A DNA stretch of 64,000 bases from Myxococcales bacterium (GTDB taxonomy: Bacteria; Myxococcota_A; Polyangia; Polyangiales; Polyangiaceae). The notes under the pieces are model-generated. The model had not been told where the DNA came from. It saw only the letters and a list, made by a program, of their open reading frames with translations, and did no database searches. A program made the translations under genes and the position numbers. How positions within the stretch are numbered: position 1 is the first letter of the stretch; the number at the start of each line of letters is the position of its first letter. Below, in pieces: positions 16,959 to 26,400 of this stretch. The stretch spans positions 291,052 to 355,051 of the forward strand of contig JADJKB010000010.1 in assembly GCA_016706225.1 (NCBI GenBank). The letters are read 5' to 3'.

Positions 16959-18838
16959 CGCTTCTTCACCGCCGGCCGCCCCCGCTCCGACTTCGACGCG
17001 AGCGGCCACACGCTGAGCATCGGCACCGGCGCGCCAGGACCACTCTGCCGAAACGCCCGCTCACAGTCGGCGAGCGTGAGCCGCCGCGGCCCGAACACGG
17101 TCGGATCGGTGGCGTCGGCGTCCATCAACAACGACGGCCGATCCACGCCGTAGTCGTCGGGGTGACCGGGCAGATCGAGCAACACGTGACCGAGCTCGTG
17201 CGAGAGCGCGAACGAGCGCGCGCCAGCTCGGATCGCCGCGCGATCGATCAGCACCACGTTTCGGAGGCTCGCGCCCTGCCCGAAGATGAACGACTCTCCG
17301 ATGCGACCGACGCTGCCAAACGCGGGGATCACCACGACCTCGACGGTAGTGGGGTCGCCGTCATCGAAGGCCTTGAGCAACGTGCGCTCTTCGAGGGTGC
17401 CGGCCGGCGCGTCGAAGTCGCTGAAATGCGCGAGCCCGTCCGACAGATCGACCTCACCCAGGCACACACCGAGAGTGGCGTCCGTCGAGCTCGGAACCGC
17501 GCCCTCGCTCAGCTCGGCAAACTGCCCGTTCGAGCGTCGGACCAGCACATCCACACTGCGGCGAGCGCCGGGGGAAATCTCCGCGTTCGGGCTCACGACG
17601 GCACGAAACCCGGCGGCGCGCAGCGCGCGGGCGAGGCGGTTCGCGACCTGAGTTGGAGTCTGTCCCGCGACGCTCTCGGAGCGAACCCGTCGCCCATCGA
17701 CCATCAACTCGATCTCGCCGCCACTGGCCGGCGTGCCGAGATCACAGCCCACTGCCACCAGGTACGATGGCGGTGGATCCACGATCTGAAAGTCGAGCTC
17801 CGCCTCCGAACCAAACACGACGCCGCACTGCCCCCAGAGGGCGTTGGCCGTGGCGAGCTCGTTATCGATGACCGCACGGGCCAGGCGATCTTCGCCGCCG
17901 ACGGGCGGCAACCCGCCGCGTGTCATGCGCACCAGACGGACCCGGAGTTTGCCGCGCAGGCGCGCGAGCGGGCCGACGGCAGAGCTGCGTGGCCCCCCCA
18001 CCCGCAGGGTCGCCATCGCGTCGCCGACACCGACGACCCAGCGCCCGCCGACCTCGGACACGAGCGAGTGCTCGCGCGATTCCGGATGGCTGCGATCGAC
18101 CACGTCGCCGGCGGCTCGAAGCGGCGGGGTCGTGCGACAGCTGAGCGCCGCGTCGACCCCCGGCGGGCACGGGCGGGTCGAGAGTGGCACGTCCCCGAGG
18201 CTGTCCAGCTGCCTCAGATCAGGACGAAAGCTGGCAAAACCGAGGGAGCTCGGCAGTCTCTCCGGGGCGCCCGTCACCACGAACGAGAGCGCCTCGAGAT
18301 CGGGTGCGACGCCGTCGGAAGCGAGCGGCAACGAGCGGCTGAGCGAAACATGCGACTTCACGAGATCGATCGGCGCGCCGGTTCCGTCGAGCGCCAGCAG
18401 ATCGAGCACCTCGACGGAGAGCTCGAGAGTGCCCCAGCGAATTTGGGTCGCGCCCGCCCGGATCCCCTGCACACCCAGCCGGGCGATGCGCCGGTTCCGG
18501 AGCGCTCCGGGTCGTACGACCTTGCCATCGACGATCAGGCGCACACTCACGCCGTCGACCGCGTCGAGTGTCCGCGGCCCTCCCTTCGGTTCGATCCACA
18601 CCACATCGCCGAGCGCACTCGCCACGGGTCGGTCACTCTCGAAATCCGGAACGCCATCCCCATCGTCATCGTCGCGATCGACGAGCAGCGAGAGGCTCAG
18701 CTTGCCCTCGACGTTCTTCACGCTGCGTTCGGCTGGCTCGGCGCGCGCGACGCCGCTGGCTGCGAGGAGCACGCCCATCGCGATCGGGGCCAGCGAGCTC
18801 GGGCGGATCTTCAGCAGCTCTTCCTCGGCTCTCTTCAT
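16955..18838 (-). CDS. Secreted HExxH zinc-protease-like protein
   Basis: A 627-residue protein with a Sec signal peptide: basic start, hydrophobic segment to ASGVARA, likely cut after ARA. A calcium-binding DxDxDG-type segment (DRDDDDGDGVPDF) is near residue 55. The zinc motif SHELGHVLLDLPGHPDD is near residue 560, with a third histidine 12 residues after the first, not 10 as in canonical metzincins. Such layouts occur in predicted matrix-metalloprotease-like myxobacterial proteins. The middle region is of unknown fold. It follows the helical-repeat gene by 33 bp on the same strand and is probably co-transcribed. Protease activity is inferred from the motif alone. Confidence 0.75.
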   Translation of the reverse strand: MKRAEEELLKIRPSSLAPIAMGVLLAASGVARAEPAERSVKNVEGKLSLSLLVDRDDDDGDGVPDFESDRPVASALGDVVWIEPKGGPRTLDAVDGVSVRLIVDGKVVRPGALRNRRIARLGVQGIRAGATQIRWGTLELSVEVLDLLALDGTGAPIDLVKSHVSLSRSLPLASDGVAPDLEALSFVVTGAPERLPSSLGFASFRPDLRQLDSLGDVPLSTRPCPPGVDAALSCRTTPPLRAAGDVVDRSHPESREHSLVSEVGGRWVVGVGDAMATLRVGGPRSSAVGPLARLRGKLRVRLVRMTRGGLPPVGGEDRLARAVIDNELATANALWGQCGVVFGSEAELDFQIVDPPPSYLVAVGCDLGTPASGGEIELMVDGRRVRSESVAGQTPTQVANRLARALRAAGFRAVVSPNAEISPGARRSVDVLVRRSNGQFAELSEGAVPSSTDATLGVCLGEVDLSDGLAHFSDFDAPAGTLEERTLLKAFDDGDPTTVEVVVIPAFGSVGRIGESFIFGQGASLRNVVLIDRAAIRAGARSFALSHELGHVLLDLPGHPDDYGVDRPSLLMDADATDPTVFGPRRLTLADCERAFRQSGPGAPVPMLSVWPLASKSERGRPAVKKR

Positions 18839-18871
18839 TCAGGCGACGCCATGGCAGAGAGCCATGGCCCG

Positions 18872-20080
18872 TCAGTCAATCCAGCCGAGCTGCACGCGTC
18901 GGTAAGCAGCCTCGGTCAGCACGCTGTCGACCTTGCCGGCCCCGGCGGCGGAGAGCAACACGGCCCACGCCGCGGTCGGAAGCTGCCGGCTGTCGGCGAG
19001 CGTCGGCTGCATGCGCCGCGCTTGGTCCCGCTCACCCAGATCCCACAGCGCCGCCGACGCCAACCCCCGAAGCGCCTCCCGGCGGGGATTCTGGGCCACA
19101 CTCTCGAGCGCCTCTTTCAGATCTTCACGTCCGTGATCCCGCGCCAGGTACAGCGCCGCGCGCACCGCGCGTTCGTTGCTGAGCACACTGCTCTTCGCCA
19201 CGCTCTCCAGCATGGGGCGCGCGCTCAGGGCTCGGGCGTCGGCCAGACGATACAGAAAGGTCGTGTCGCGATCCGAGCTGGGGCGATCCGAGAGTCGCGC
19301 CACGAGCTCGACCGTCGGGCGCACGTCCGGTGGCTCGCTCGCGCCGTCGGACAGCGCCCACGCGACCATGGCCCACGCGGCCCGCGCGCTCGATGGCCCA
19401 GTCAACGCGCGAGACGCGGCCTCCTCGCGGGGCCCGGGATCTCCGGCGCGAGTGGCGATCTGCCCGAGCACCAACCAGCGGCCGAGGTGTCGCTCGGCGT
19501 CGCGCAGCACGGCCAACGCCGGTGCGATGCCAATCGGCAAAGACGGATGGTGCAACAGAGGCACGAACAACTCCGAGCACAGCTCGATGCGATGACTCTC
19601 CTTGATCTTGGGCGCGAGCGACGCGACGTGAGCCCCATCGGATTCACGCCGCGCGACGCGAGCCACCTCCGCCGCGAGGGCCAGCTGGGGGTGACGACTG
19701 GTCGCGATGCGCGCGAGCGGCTCCGCCAGCGTCGGGTCGTCGCAAAAACAAGCGGCCGAGAGCGTGGCCAAGCCGCCACCGTCCTCCGCGCTGAGCGCGC
19801 GCTTGAGCTGCGCGCCGATGCGTCGCTCACCGGCCTCGGCCAGGGCGCGCGCGGCTCCGGAATACAGCGGCCGGGTGTAAGACCCCCGCACCACCAACGT
19901 TTCCAGCACGTCACTCAGCGTCGCCCGCAGGCTGGGGCAGAACGGGCACAGGGCACGCACCACCCCGGCCAAGCGGACCTCGTGGGCAGGTTTTCGTTTC
20001 AGGGCCGAGCGCAGATCGGCACCCAGCCGCTCTTCGGCACCACCCGCCACTGGCTCCGCCTGCCCCGCCCTGTTCCCCAT
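18872..20080 (-). CDS. HEAT-like helical-repeat protein, unknown function
   Basis: About 402 residues from ATG 20080 (MGNRAGQAEPV), preceded by GGACGG; a longer start at 20095 is possible. The sequence is almost entirely Ala/Leu/Arg helices in repeats of about 30-40 residues, for example RAALYLARDHGREDLKEALE and REALRGLASAALWDLGERDQ, like HEAT or TPR solenoids. A CPFC pair is near residue 50. There is no signal peptide and no catalytic motif. It lies just upstream of the HExxH gene on the same strand. A scaffold or regulator role is possible but not shown. Confidence 0.7.
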   Translation of the reverse strand: MGNRAGQAEPVAGGAEERLGADLRSALKRKPAHEVRLAGVVRALCPFCPSLRATLSDVLETLVVRGSYTRPLYSGAARALAEAGERRIGAQLKRALSAEDGGGLATLSAACFCDDPTLAEPLARIATSRHPQLALAAEVARVARRESDGAHVASLAPKIKESHRIELCSELFVPLLHHPSLPIGIAPALAVLRDAERHLGRWLVLGQIATRAGDPGPREEAASRALTGPSSARAAWAMVAWALSDGASEPPDVRPTVELVARLSDRPSSDRDTTFLYRLADARALSARPMLESVAKSSVLSNERAVRAALYLARDHGREDLKEALESVAQNPRREALRGLASAALWDLGERDQARRMQPTLADSRQLPTAAWAVLLSAAGAGKVDSVLTEAAYRRVQLGWID

Positions 20081-20168
20081 CACCGTCCGACACACGAAGC
20101 TAGCACCGAATAGCGGGGGGTTCCCCCGAAACCCACGATTATCGAAGTTCTCCGGTCTGTTTGATGAG

Positions 20169-20197
20169 TTGACCGGGCTCGGTCGTCCAAGTACTAA
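20169..20197 (+). promoter_or_regulatory. Possible sigma-70-type promoter
   Basis: TTGACC at 20169-20174 and TACTAA at 20192-20197 with a 17-bp spacer, upstream of the PGYGQQ lipoprotein gene. The implied leader would be only about 11 bases, which would cut into the Shine-Dalgarno (GAGGAG), so this is a weak call. Confidence 0.3.
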
Positions 20198-20214
20198 ATC
20201 CCGAGGAGATCCCG

Positions 20215-20616
20215 ATGCGGAAAGCCCTGCTTGGTCTAGTTGTCACGAGTGTCGTTGCGGCGCTCGTCATCGTTGGTTGCAAAAAGAAGGAAGAAGAGCC
20301 GCCGCCCGCCTATGGCCAGCAGCCCGGATACGGGCAGCAGCCCGGCTACGGCCAGCAGCCAGGGTACGGGCAACAGCCTCAGCCCTATCCGACGGCGCAA
20401 CCGACCGCCGCTGGCGGCATGTCGACGCCGGGAGCCATGGCGTTCCCCTGCCAGACGGACGCAACCTGCTTGACCCACCGCTGCAACACCGCGGTTGGAA
20501 AGTGCGCCTGGCCTTGCCAGACGAACAACGACTGCGCACCGGGCAACCAGTGTGTGTCTCCGGCGTGTGTGCCCTCGATGGGCGGCATGACTCCGGCGCC
20601 GGCACCGACGCAGTGA
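20215..20616 (+). CDS. Small lipoprotein with PGYGQQ repeats and Cys-rich tail
   Basis: A 133-residue lipoprotein. GAGGAG sits 7 bases before the ATG. The signal peptide ends in VIVGC followed by a KKKEEE charge cluster. Four tandem copies of a GYGQQP-type hexapeptide follow, encoded by an 18-bp DNA repeat. The C-terminal half holds eight cysteines (FPCQTDATCLTHRCN, CAWPCQTNNDCAPGNQCVSPACV), resembling small disulphide modules of myxobacterial surface proteins. It overlaps the cyaY start (GTGA). Confidence 0.85.
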   Translation: MRKALLGLVVTSVVAALVIVGCKKKEEEPPPAYGQQPGYGQQPGYGQQPGYGQQPQPYPTAQPTAAGGMSTPGAMAFPCQTDATCLTHRCNTAVGKCAWPCQTNNDCAPGNQCVSPACVPSMGGMTPAPAPTQ

Positions 20617-20945
20617 CCCAGCTCTCGGAGCTCGAATACGAAGAGCGCGCAGTTCCTGAGCTGCGCGCTCTCATCGATGCCTTCGATCGGCTCGAGCTCG
20701 ACGGAGTCGAGGCCGAGCTCTCGAGCGACATCCTGACGCTCGACTACGGCGCGGGCGGAAAACACGTGTTGAACTCCCACCGCGCGGCGCGCCAGATCTG
20801 GATGGCCGCCGAGCGGCACGCCTGGCATTTCGACTGGGACGCCGAGCGAAGCGCCTGGATCGCCCACAAGACCGGCGACGAGCTGTGGGCGACGATCGCG
20901 CGAGTGGTCGGCGAAAAACTCGGGCGCCCGGTCAAGCTCCGCTGA
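20613..20945 (+). CDS. cyaY: Frataxin-like iron-binding protein CyaY
   Basis: A 110-residue protein starting at GTG 20613, which overlaps the stop of the upstream lipoprotein gene. The frataxin fold signature is clear: an acidic N-terminal helix (ELEYEERAVPELRALIDAFD), ILTLDYGAGGKHVLNSH, RQIWMAAERHAWHFDWD, and WIAHKTGDELWATIARVV. Frataxins modulate iron-sulphur cluster assembly and bind iron through the acidic helix. Its 3' end overlaps the 3' end of the opposing beta-helix gene by 14 bp. No other Fe-S assembly gene lies nearby. Coupling to a lipoprotein gene is unusual for cyaY. Confidence 0.85.
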   Translation: MTQLSELEYEERAVPELRALIDAFDRLELDGVEAELSSDILTLDYGAGGKHVLNSHRAARQIWMAAERHAWHFDWDAERSAWIAHKTGDELWATIARVVGEKLGRPVKLR

Positions 20946-22581
20946 AGCGCGCGCGGCGCCGCCGCTGGGCGAGCAGCACCGCCGCCAAACCGACGAGCCA
21001 GAGCCCCGGCCTCGACCCGCGCCCGGTCCGGCAGCCACATCCGCCATCGTCGCTCGAGGCCTTGGCGGCGCCGCCGGTGCCCGAGGCGCCGGAACCGCCC
21101 GTGCCGGCCGCCGCGCTGCCGCCAGCGCCCCCGTTCGGGCCGCCGGCTCCTGCCCCCGTGCCGGTTGCGCCAGCGCCCGCAGCACCGCCGCCTGCGGCCG
21201 CCCCGACGCCCCCAGCACCCCCGGGCCCCGCGCCCCCGGTGCCCGCGCCGCCGAGGGGCTTCAGCTTGGCGTCGAGCACAAAGCCCGGATTCACGCCTTC
21301 GCCCTGATACGCCCCGCGATAGGTGAAGTCTCGCTGCACCGAGTTGAAGTCGCGGTCGTAGTCCGTGTCCGCCTTCACACTCCCGAGAGCCACCGGCGCC
21401 CCGTGCAGAGCGCTGCCGGCCTTTGGATAGAAGTCCATCTGGCCCAGCGTCTTGCCGGGTTTGACGACGTAGTTGCCAGCCTCGGCAACCGGGCCCGTGA
21501 CGTTGTCGACGCCCCCGGTCACGCCGACCAGCGGCTGCGCGGAGAAGATGGCGTTCCCGGCCACGAGCGCCTGCCCGGTCGGAGCGTTGCCGAACGAGAT
21601 CCCCGACGCGGTGTCGTAGAGCGTGTTGTCGTACACGAACGCGTCGATGAGCGTCTTGCCCGAGTGATTGACGAAGCGCGCGGCCGCGTTCTTCGAGTCC
21701 ACCAGCACGTTGTCGTGAAAGTGCAGCCGGCCGTTGCCCTGGAACAGCGCGTCGCCGTCGTTGTGAAAGAAGAAGTTGCCGTAGATCTCGTAGTGATCGC
21801 TGCTACCCGGACCCGAGTCGGGAAAACCGTCGACCAGCAGATTCGGCCGAGCGCCGTCCGGGCTCGGCAGATCTTGTTTGATGAACACGTTGTGACGAAT
21901 CACCGTCACTCGCGCGTCCGTCGGCACACTCGGCACGTCCGCTTGTTGGCGGTGCAGCTGGTGTTTGATCTGCATGTTGTAGCCGAGGGTCTTCTTGAAC
22001 AGGTTGCCCTCGATCAGACCGCCGATGAACGCCCGCGTGCCGTCGGAGTTGCCGAGATAGGCCCCGGTCCCTGCCCCATCGATCACGTTGCCGCGGATCA
22101 CCCAGTCCCAGGCCACGATCTTGGTGCTGATGCCGACGGTCTGCTGGTTCGTGAGCCCGCCGTCGTGACCGGTGATCGTGCAGCCTTCGATGCTGATGTG
22201 ATGCGCAAAGTTGGTGGCCTGCCCGCCGGCCTTGATCGCGTCCACGCCGTCGATGTCCTGGCCGTCGAGCACGAGATTTCGAATCGTGACGTAGCTCGCG
22301 TCGCGGATGTCGATGGTGTTCTTGCCGTTCACACCCAAGAACCGCGCAGGGGTGCCGGTCGCGGGCCCCGCGATCACGATGGGCTGGCCCGCCGCGCCGT
22401 TCAGGTCGAACAGGTTCATCCCGGACTTGTAGTCGCCCGCTGCGAGGCTGAGTGTGTCCCCGGGTTTGAGCCCGGCCAGCTTCGACGTGTAGTCCGCCGG
22501 GGTCGCGGGGACGTCGGCGGCTTCCGCCCCAAGGGCCGCCAGCAAGACCGTGGCGAACGCGCGGACCGATGCGCTTCGCAT
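20932..22581 (-). CDS. Right-handed beta-helix protein with MYXO-CTERM tail
   Basis: A 549-residue secreted protein. The signal peptide ends at AALGAEA. The body carries the pectate-lyase-like beta-helix pattern (YVTIRNLVLDGQDIDGVDAIKAGG, HHISIEGCTITGHDGG, HYEIYGNFFFHNDGDALF). A Gly/Ala-rich linker of about 70 residues leads to a MYXO-CTERM tail: GGCGCRTG, a hydrophobic helix, then RRRRA. The tail directs surface sorting in Myxococcota. Substrate unknown; polysaccharide binding or cleavage is inferred from the fold. It lies 3 bp after the preceding lipoprotein gene, so the two probably form an operon. Confidence 0.88.
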   Translation of the reverse strand: MRSASVRAFATVLLAALGAEAADVPATPADYTSKLAGLKPGDTLSLAAGDYKSGMNLFDLNGAAGQPIVIAGPATGTPARFLGVNGKNTIDIRDASYVTIRNLVLDGQDIDGVDAIKAGGQATNFAHHISIEGCTITGHDGGLTNQQTVGISTKIVAWDWVIRGNVIDGAGTGAYLGNSDGTRAFIGGLIEGNLFKKTLGYNMQIKHQLHRQQADVPSVPTDARVTVIRHNVFIKQDLPSPDGARPNLLVDGFPDSGPGSSDHYEIYGNFFFHNDGDALFQGNGRLHFHDNVLVDSKNAAARFVNHSGKTLIDAFVYDNTLYDTASGISFGNAPTGQALVAGNAIFSAQPLVGVTGGVDNVTGPVAEAGNYVVKPGKTLGQMDFYPKAGSALHGAPVALGSVKADTDYDRDFNSVQRDFTYRGAYQGEGVNPGFVLDAKLKPLGGAGTGGAGPGGAGGVGAAAGGGAAGAGATGTGAGAGGPNGGAGGSAAAGTGGSGASGTGGAAKASSDDGGCGCRTGRGSRPGLWLVGLAAVLLAQRRRRARFSGA

Positions 22582-22584
22582 GGC

Positions 22585-23427
22585 TCAGATCCCGACGGCG
22601 ATCGCGATCCAGCAGATGCTCACGGTCCCGTTCTCGGCCGGGCACTTGAACTGTTGTTCGACCCCGTTGAGCTTCACACTCACACTCCAGCTCTGCCCGG
22701 GGAACGGCTTCGAGGTTGCGTTGAGCATCAAGGCCACCCCGGAGGCGTCGGTCTGCCCGCCCAGCTGCCAGCCGCTCAGACCCGGAAAGGCCGGCGAAGC
22801 CGCGGTGCCCATGTGCACCTCACCGCCGGCGACCGGGCCGCCCGTACCCGGGTCGAGCAGCTGCACGATGACCGTGCCCTTCTCGGGATCCCGCGTGGTG
22901 CCGGTCTGGCTGTAGGCCGCGTCGACGCCCTCCGCGCGGATCATCCCGAAGCCGTCTATGATCTCCTGATCCTTGGTGGCGTTGACCGCAACCAGCGTCG
23001 GGTAGACCGCCTCGTTGCTCTCCGGCAGCTGGTAGATGTGGGTGTAGCTCGTCTCCTGCGGCTCCACACTCTCCAGCTGGAACAGCGGCGGGCCGCCGTC
23101 CTCCGACGGTGACGTGGCCGCGTCCCAGGTCGTCGAGACCCACGGACAGTTCGCTCCGGCGATGCGCAGCTCCGCCGCGCCCGCGAACGGCTGAATGTCG
23201 GAGAGGTACGCGTCGTAGGTGATCAGGTTGCCGCGGATCTTCGAACCCTTGGCGGGATCCGGCGTACACGGCACACCGCCGCTGCCTCCACCCCCGCTGA
23301 AGCCACCGGAGCCGCCGGAGCCGCCGGAGCTCACGAAGTGATGGTTGCCGGGGCGACTGTCGCCCCCACAGCCGGTGGTCAGCACGGACCAGAGCAGGAT
23401 GCCCCCAGCTTGCGCGAGTTTGCCCAT
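22585..23427 (-). CDS. Lipoprotein with Gly-rich linker, unknown function
   Basis: A 280-residue protein from ATG 23427 (MGKLAQAGGILLW), with lipobox LTTGC. A Gly/Ser linker (SSGGSGGSGG) follows, then a soluble domain of about 220 residues with PFAGAAELRIAGANCPW and a transthyretin-like portion (DPGTGGPVAGGEVHM). The ORF is open upstream to 23574, but the signal peptide defines the start. It is followed after 3 bp by the MYXO-CTERM beta-helix gene, suggesting a joint surface role. Confidence 0.8.
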   Translation of the reverse strand: MGKLAQAGGILLWSVLTTGCGGDSRPGNHHFVSSGGSGGSGGFSGGGGSGGVPCTPDPAKGSKIRGNLITYDAYLSDIQPFAGAAELRIAGANCPWVSTTWDAATSPSEDGGPPLFQLESVEPQETSYTHIYQLPESNEAVYPTLVAVNATKDQEIIDGFGMIRAEGVDAAYSQTGTTRDPEKGTVIVQLLDPGTGGPVAGGEVHMGTAASPAFPGLSGWQLGGQTDASGVALMLNATSKPFPGQSWSVSVKLNGVEQQFKCPAENGTVSICWIAIAVGI

Positions 23428-23465
23428 GAAGCGGAATCTTACGCGACCCCGCAGGAAGGGGCCAA

Positions 23466-26400
23466 TCACCGCCGCGCTACGCTCAGCCACAGGGTTTCTT
23501 CGCCGATCGAGAGCTCCTTGGCGGACGCGGGCCGGGCCTCGGGCGCGCCAACCGCGAGCTCTTCGGCCAGGCACTCGGACTCCAGATGCGCACAGCTCGC
23601 CTGGGCGATCCGCACCACTCGCTCGCTGCCGTAGACGCCCAGACCGACGCGGTCGGTGAACTCGAGCCCGAGCTCCTTGCGGGCCGCCTGCACGCGACTC
23701 ACCAGCTCGCGCAAGAGCCCCTCGTCGAGCAGCTCCGGGGTCAGCGTCGTGTGCAGGACGACGACCCCGACCTTGCCGGTCTCCGCGGCAAAACCCTCGG
23801 CGGCGGACACACTCACCTCGATCTCTTCCGGCGAGAAGTCGAGCCTCTCCCCGTCCAGCTCGAGGCTGATCTTGCCGGCGCTGCTGAGCTCGGCGAACAA
23901 CGTCGAGCCATCCAGACCGTCGAGCGCCTTCTTCACCTCTTGCACGCGTTTGCCGAGCCGCGGACCCAGCGTGCGGAAGTTGGGCTTGAGCTTGAAGCTG
24001 ACCGCACCCTGCTCGTGCCCCGGGAACATGAAGCGCACGTCGTGCACGTTTAGCTCCTCGGCCACCAGCGAGCGATGGCTCTCGAGGCGCCCGAGCGCGT
24101 CCTTGTCGTTGAACACCACGTCGGCGCGCGACAGCGGCTGACGCACCTTGAGTTTGTTGGCGGTGCGCGCCGTGTGGCCCAGGCTCACGACCTGCCGCAC
24201 CAGCGCCATCTCGCGCGCCAACGCCGCGTCGATGGTCGAGGGCTCCGGCACCGGGTAATCGGCGAAGTGCACGCTCTCCTTGGCGCCGACGACGCCCGCC
24301 CGCACCACCAGGTTCTGGTAGATTTCTTCGCTGAAAAACGGCACGAACGGCGCCGACAGCTCGGCCAGGGTGGTGAGCGCCTGATACAGCGTCGCGTAGG
24401 CATCACACTTGTCGGCCTCGAGCCCCTTGGCCCAGAAGCGCGGCCGGCTGCGGCGCACGTACCAGTTGGACAGCGCCTCGACCAGCTCGACCAGGCGCAT
24501 CGCGGCGTCGTACGACAGGTACTCGTCGAGCGCGGCGCGCACGTCCCGCACCGTCAGCGCGACCTCGGACAGCATCCAGCGATCGAGCAGACAGCGCTCG
24601 GCCGGCGGCCGCCCCGCGTGAGCTGGGTTCGTCGCACGCCAGCCGTCGATGTTCGCGTAGATGGTGAAGAACGAATAGACGTTCCTGAGCTTGACGTGGA
24701 AGTCCTTCTGCAGAAGACGCACGTTCGACAGGCTGTGGCGCGTGTTCGACCAGGGTGGGCTGGCGGCGTAGAAGAACCAGCGGAACGCATCGGCGCCGGG
24801 CGCGGGCGTGCTCTCGTCTTCGATCATCACGCGCTCGGCACTGACCGCGCGCGGGACCTCGACCGGCATCGTCTGCAAGCCGGTCCGGATCGGCTCGGCA
24901 CCCAGCGCCGCGCGGTCGCCTTGTGACAAGAGCACCACCCGGCGCGGCAATTTTTTCTGCGCCTTGAGCGTGACGCTGCGTTTGTCGTTCGGGGCGTCCG
25001 CGCGGTAGACGACGACCTTGGCCCCGTCCGCCAGATCCATGCCTTCGAGATCTTCTCGAGCGATCAGCGCCTCACCGTCCGCCGCCACTGCGCCGTGGGC
25101 CTCGGCGAGCACGCCGAACTCCATGCGCACCCGGTCCAGGATGATCTCCGGCGGGGTGTAGTTGCCGCGGCTCTTGCTCTCTTTCTTGCCCTCTTTGTCA
25201 CAGACGTGGCCGAGCACGATGCAGTGTTTGTAGGGGTGCGGGAAGCCGCGCACGGCGGAGAGCCCGAGCTTCTTCTGAGTGGGCTCATCGAACACCAGCG
25301 CCGAGATCATCAGCAACGAGTAGAACCAGCCGCGGGTCTGATCGATGGCCTCGGAGATGAAGTCCGCCGGGAAGGCGTCGTCGAACTTGGCGACCGAGCC
25401 TTCGGCGTGGGGGAAGCCCCACTGCGCAAACGGCATGCACCCCGAGTCGAACCAGCAGTCGATGACCTCGGTCACCCGGCGCATCTCGGCGCCGCAAGTC
25501 GGGCACGGAAATACGACCTGGTCGATCCAGGGTTTGTGCACGATCAGGTGCGGGCTCAGGGTCGGGTCGAGCTTCTTCGCTTCGTAGAAGTGCTTGAAGG
25601 CGACGGGATTGAGCTGCTCGATCTGCGCCACGCTGCTCGGCGCGTGTTTGTGCTCCGCGTCGGCGCTGCACACCCAGATGTTGAGCGGCGTGCCCCAGAA
25701 GCGCTCGCGGGACAGCGCCCAGTCCACGTTGTTGCGGAGAAAGTCGCCGAAGCGCCCCTCTTTCAGGTGCTCCGGCAGCCAGCTCACGGCCTGGTTGTCG
25801 GCCATGGCGTCGGCGAGGCGCTCGGTGGTGCGGATGAACCACGCCGGGCGCGCCATCTGGATCAGCGGGTCTTCGTCCGAGCGCCAGCAGAATGGGTAGT
25901 CGTGGCGGTAGAGCTCCTCGTGCAGCAAGAGCTTGCGCTCGCCGAGCTCCGCCAAGATATCCTTGTCGCAGTCCTTCACCCAGCGGCCGGCGTATTTGCC
26001 CGCCTCGACCTTGAAGCTGCCGTCGGGGTTCACCGCGCTGATGAGCTCGACCTCGTCGGGTCGCGCGTAACGCCGCAGCTGTTTGGCGTGGGCTTTGTTG
26101 TCGTCCTCACCAAACGCCGGCGCCACGTGCACGATGCCCGCTCCGGTGTCGAGGGTGACGAAGTCTTCGGCGATCACCCGCCACCACATGGAGTCGTCGC
26201 CGCCGGCCCTGAGCTCGACCCGGAGCTCAGCGCGTTCGCGGTGATAGGTGTCGAAGGGCGGAGTGTAGCGTTTGCCCACCAGCTCTTCCCCGCTGAGCGT
26301 CTCGAGCACCTCGAGGTCGTGCCCGAGCTTCGCCGCGACGGCCTCGCGCAGCTCGCTCGCGACGATCAGGTTGGGGGTGGCAAGCGACAGCGCGCGGGCG

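Noticed and set aside
16514..20113. 1199-codon plus-strand open frame
   Set aside because: It lies opposite the HNH, HExxH and helical-repeat genes and its product is Arg/His/Gln-rich with no domain. Antisense frames stay open in DNA this rich in GC.
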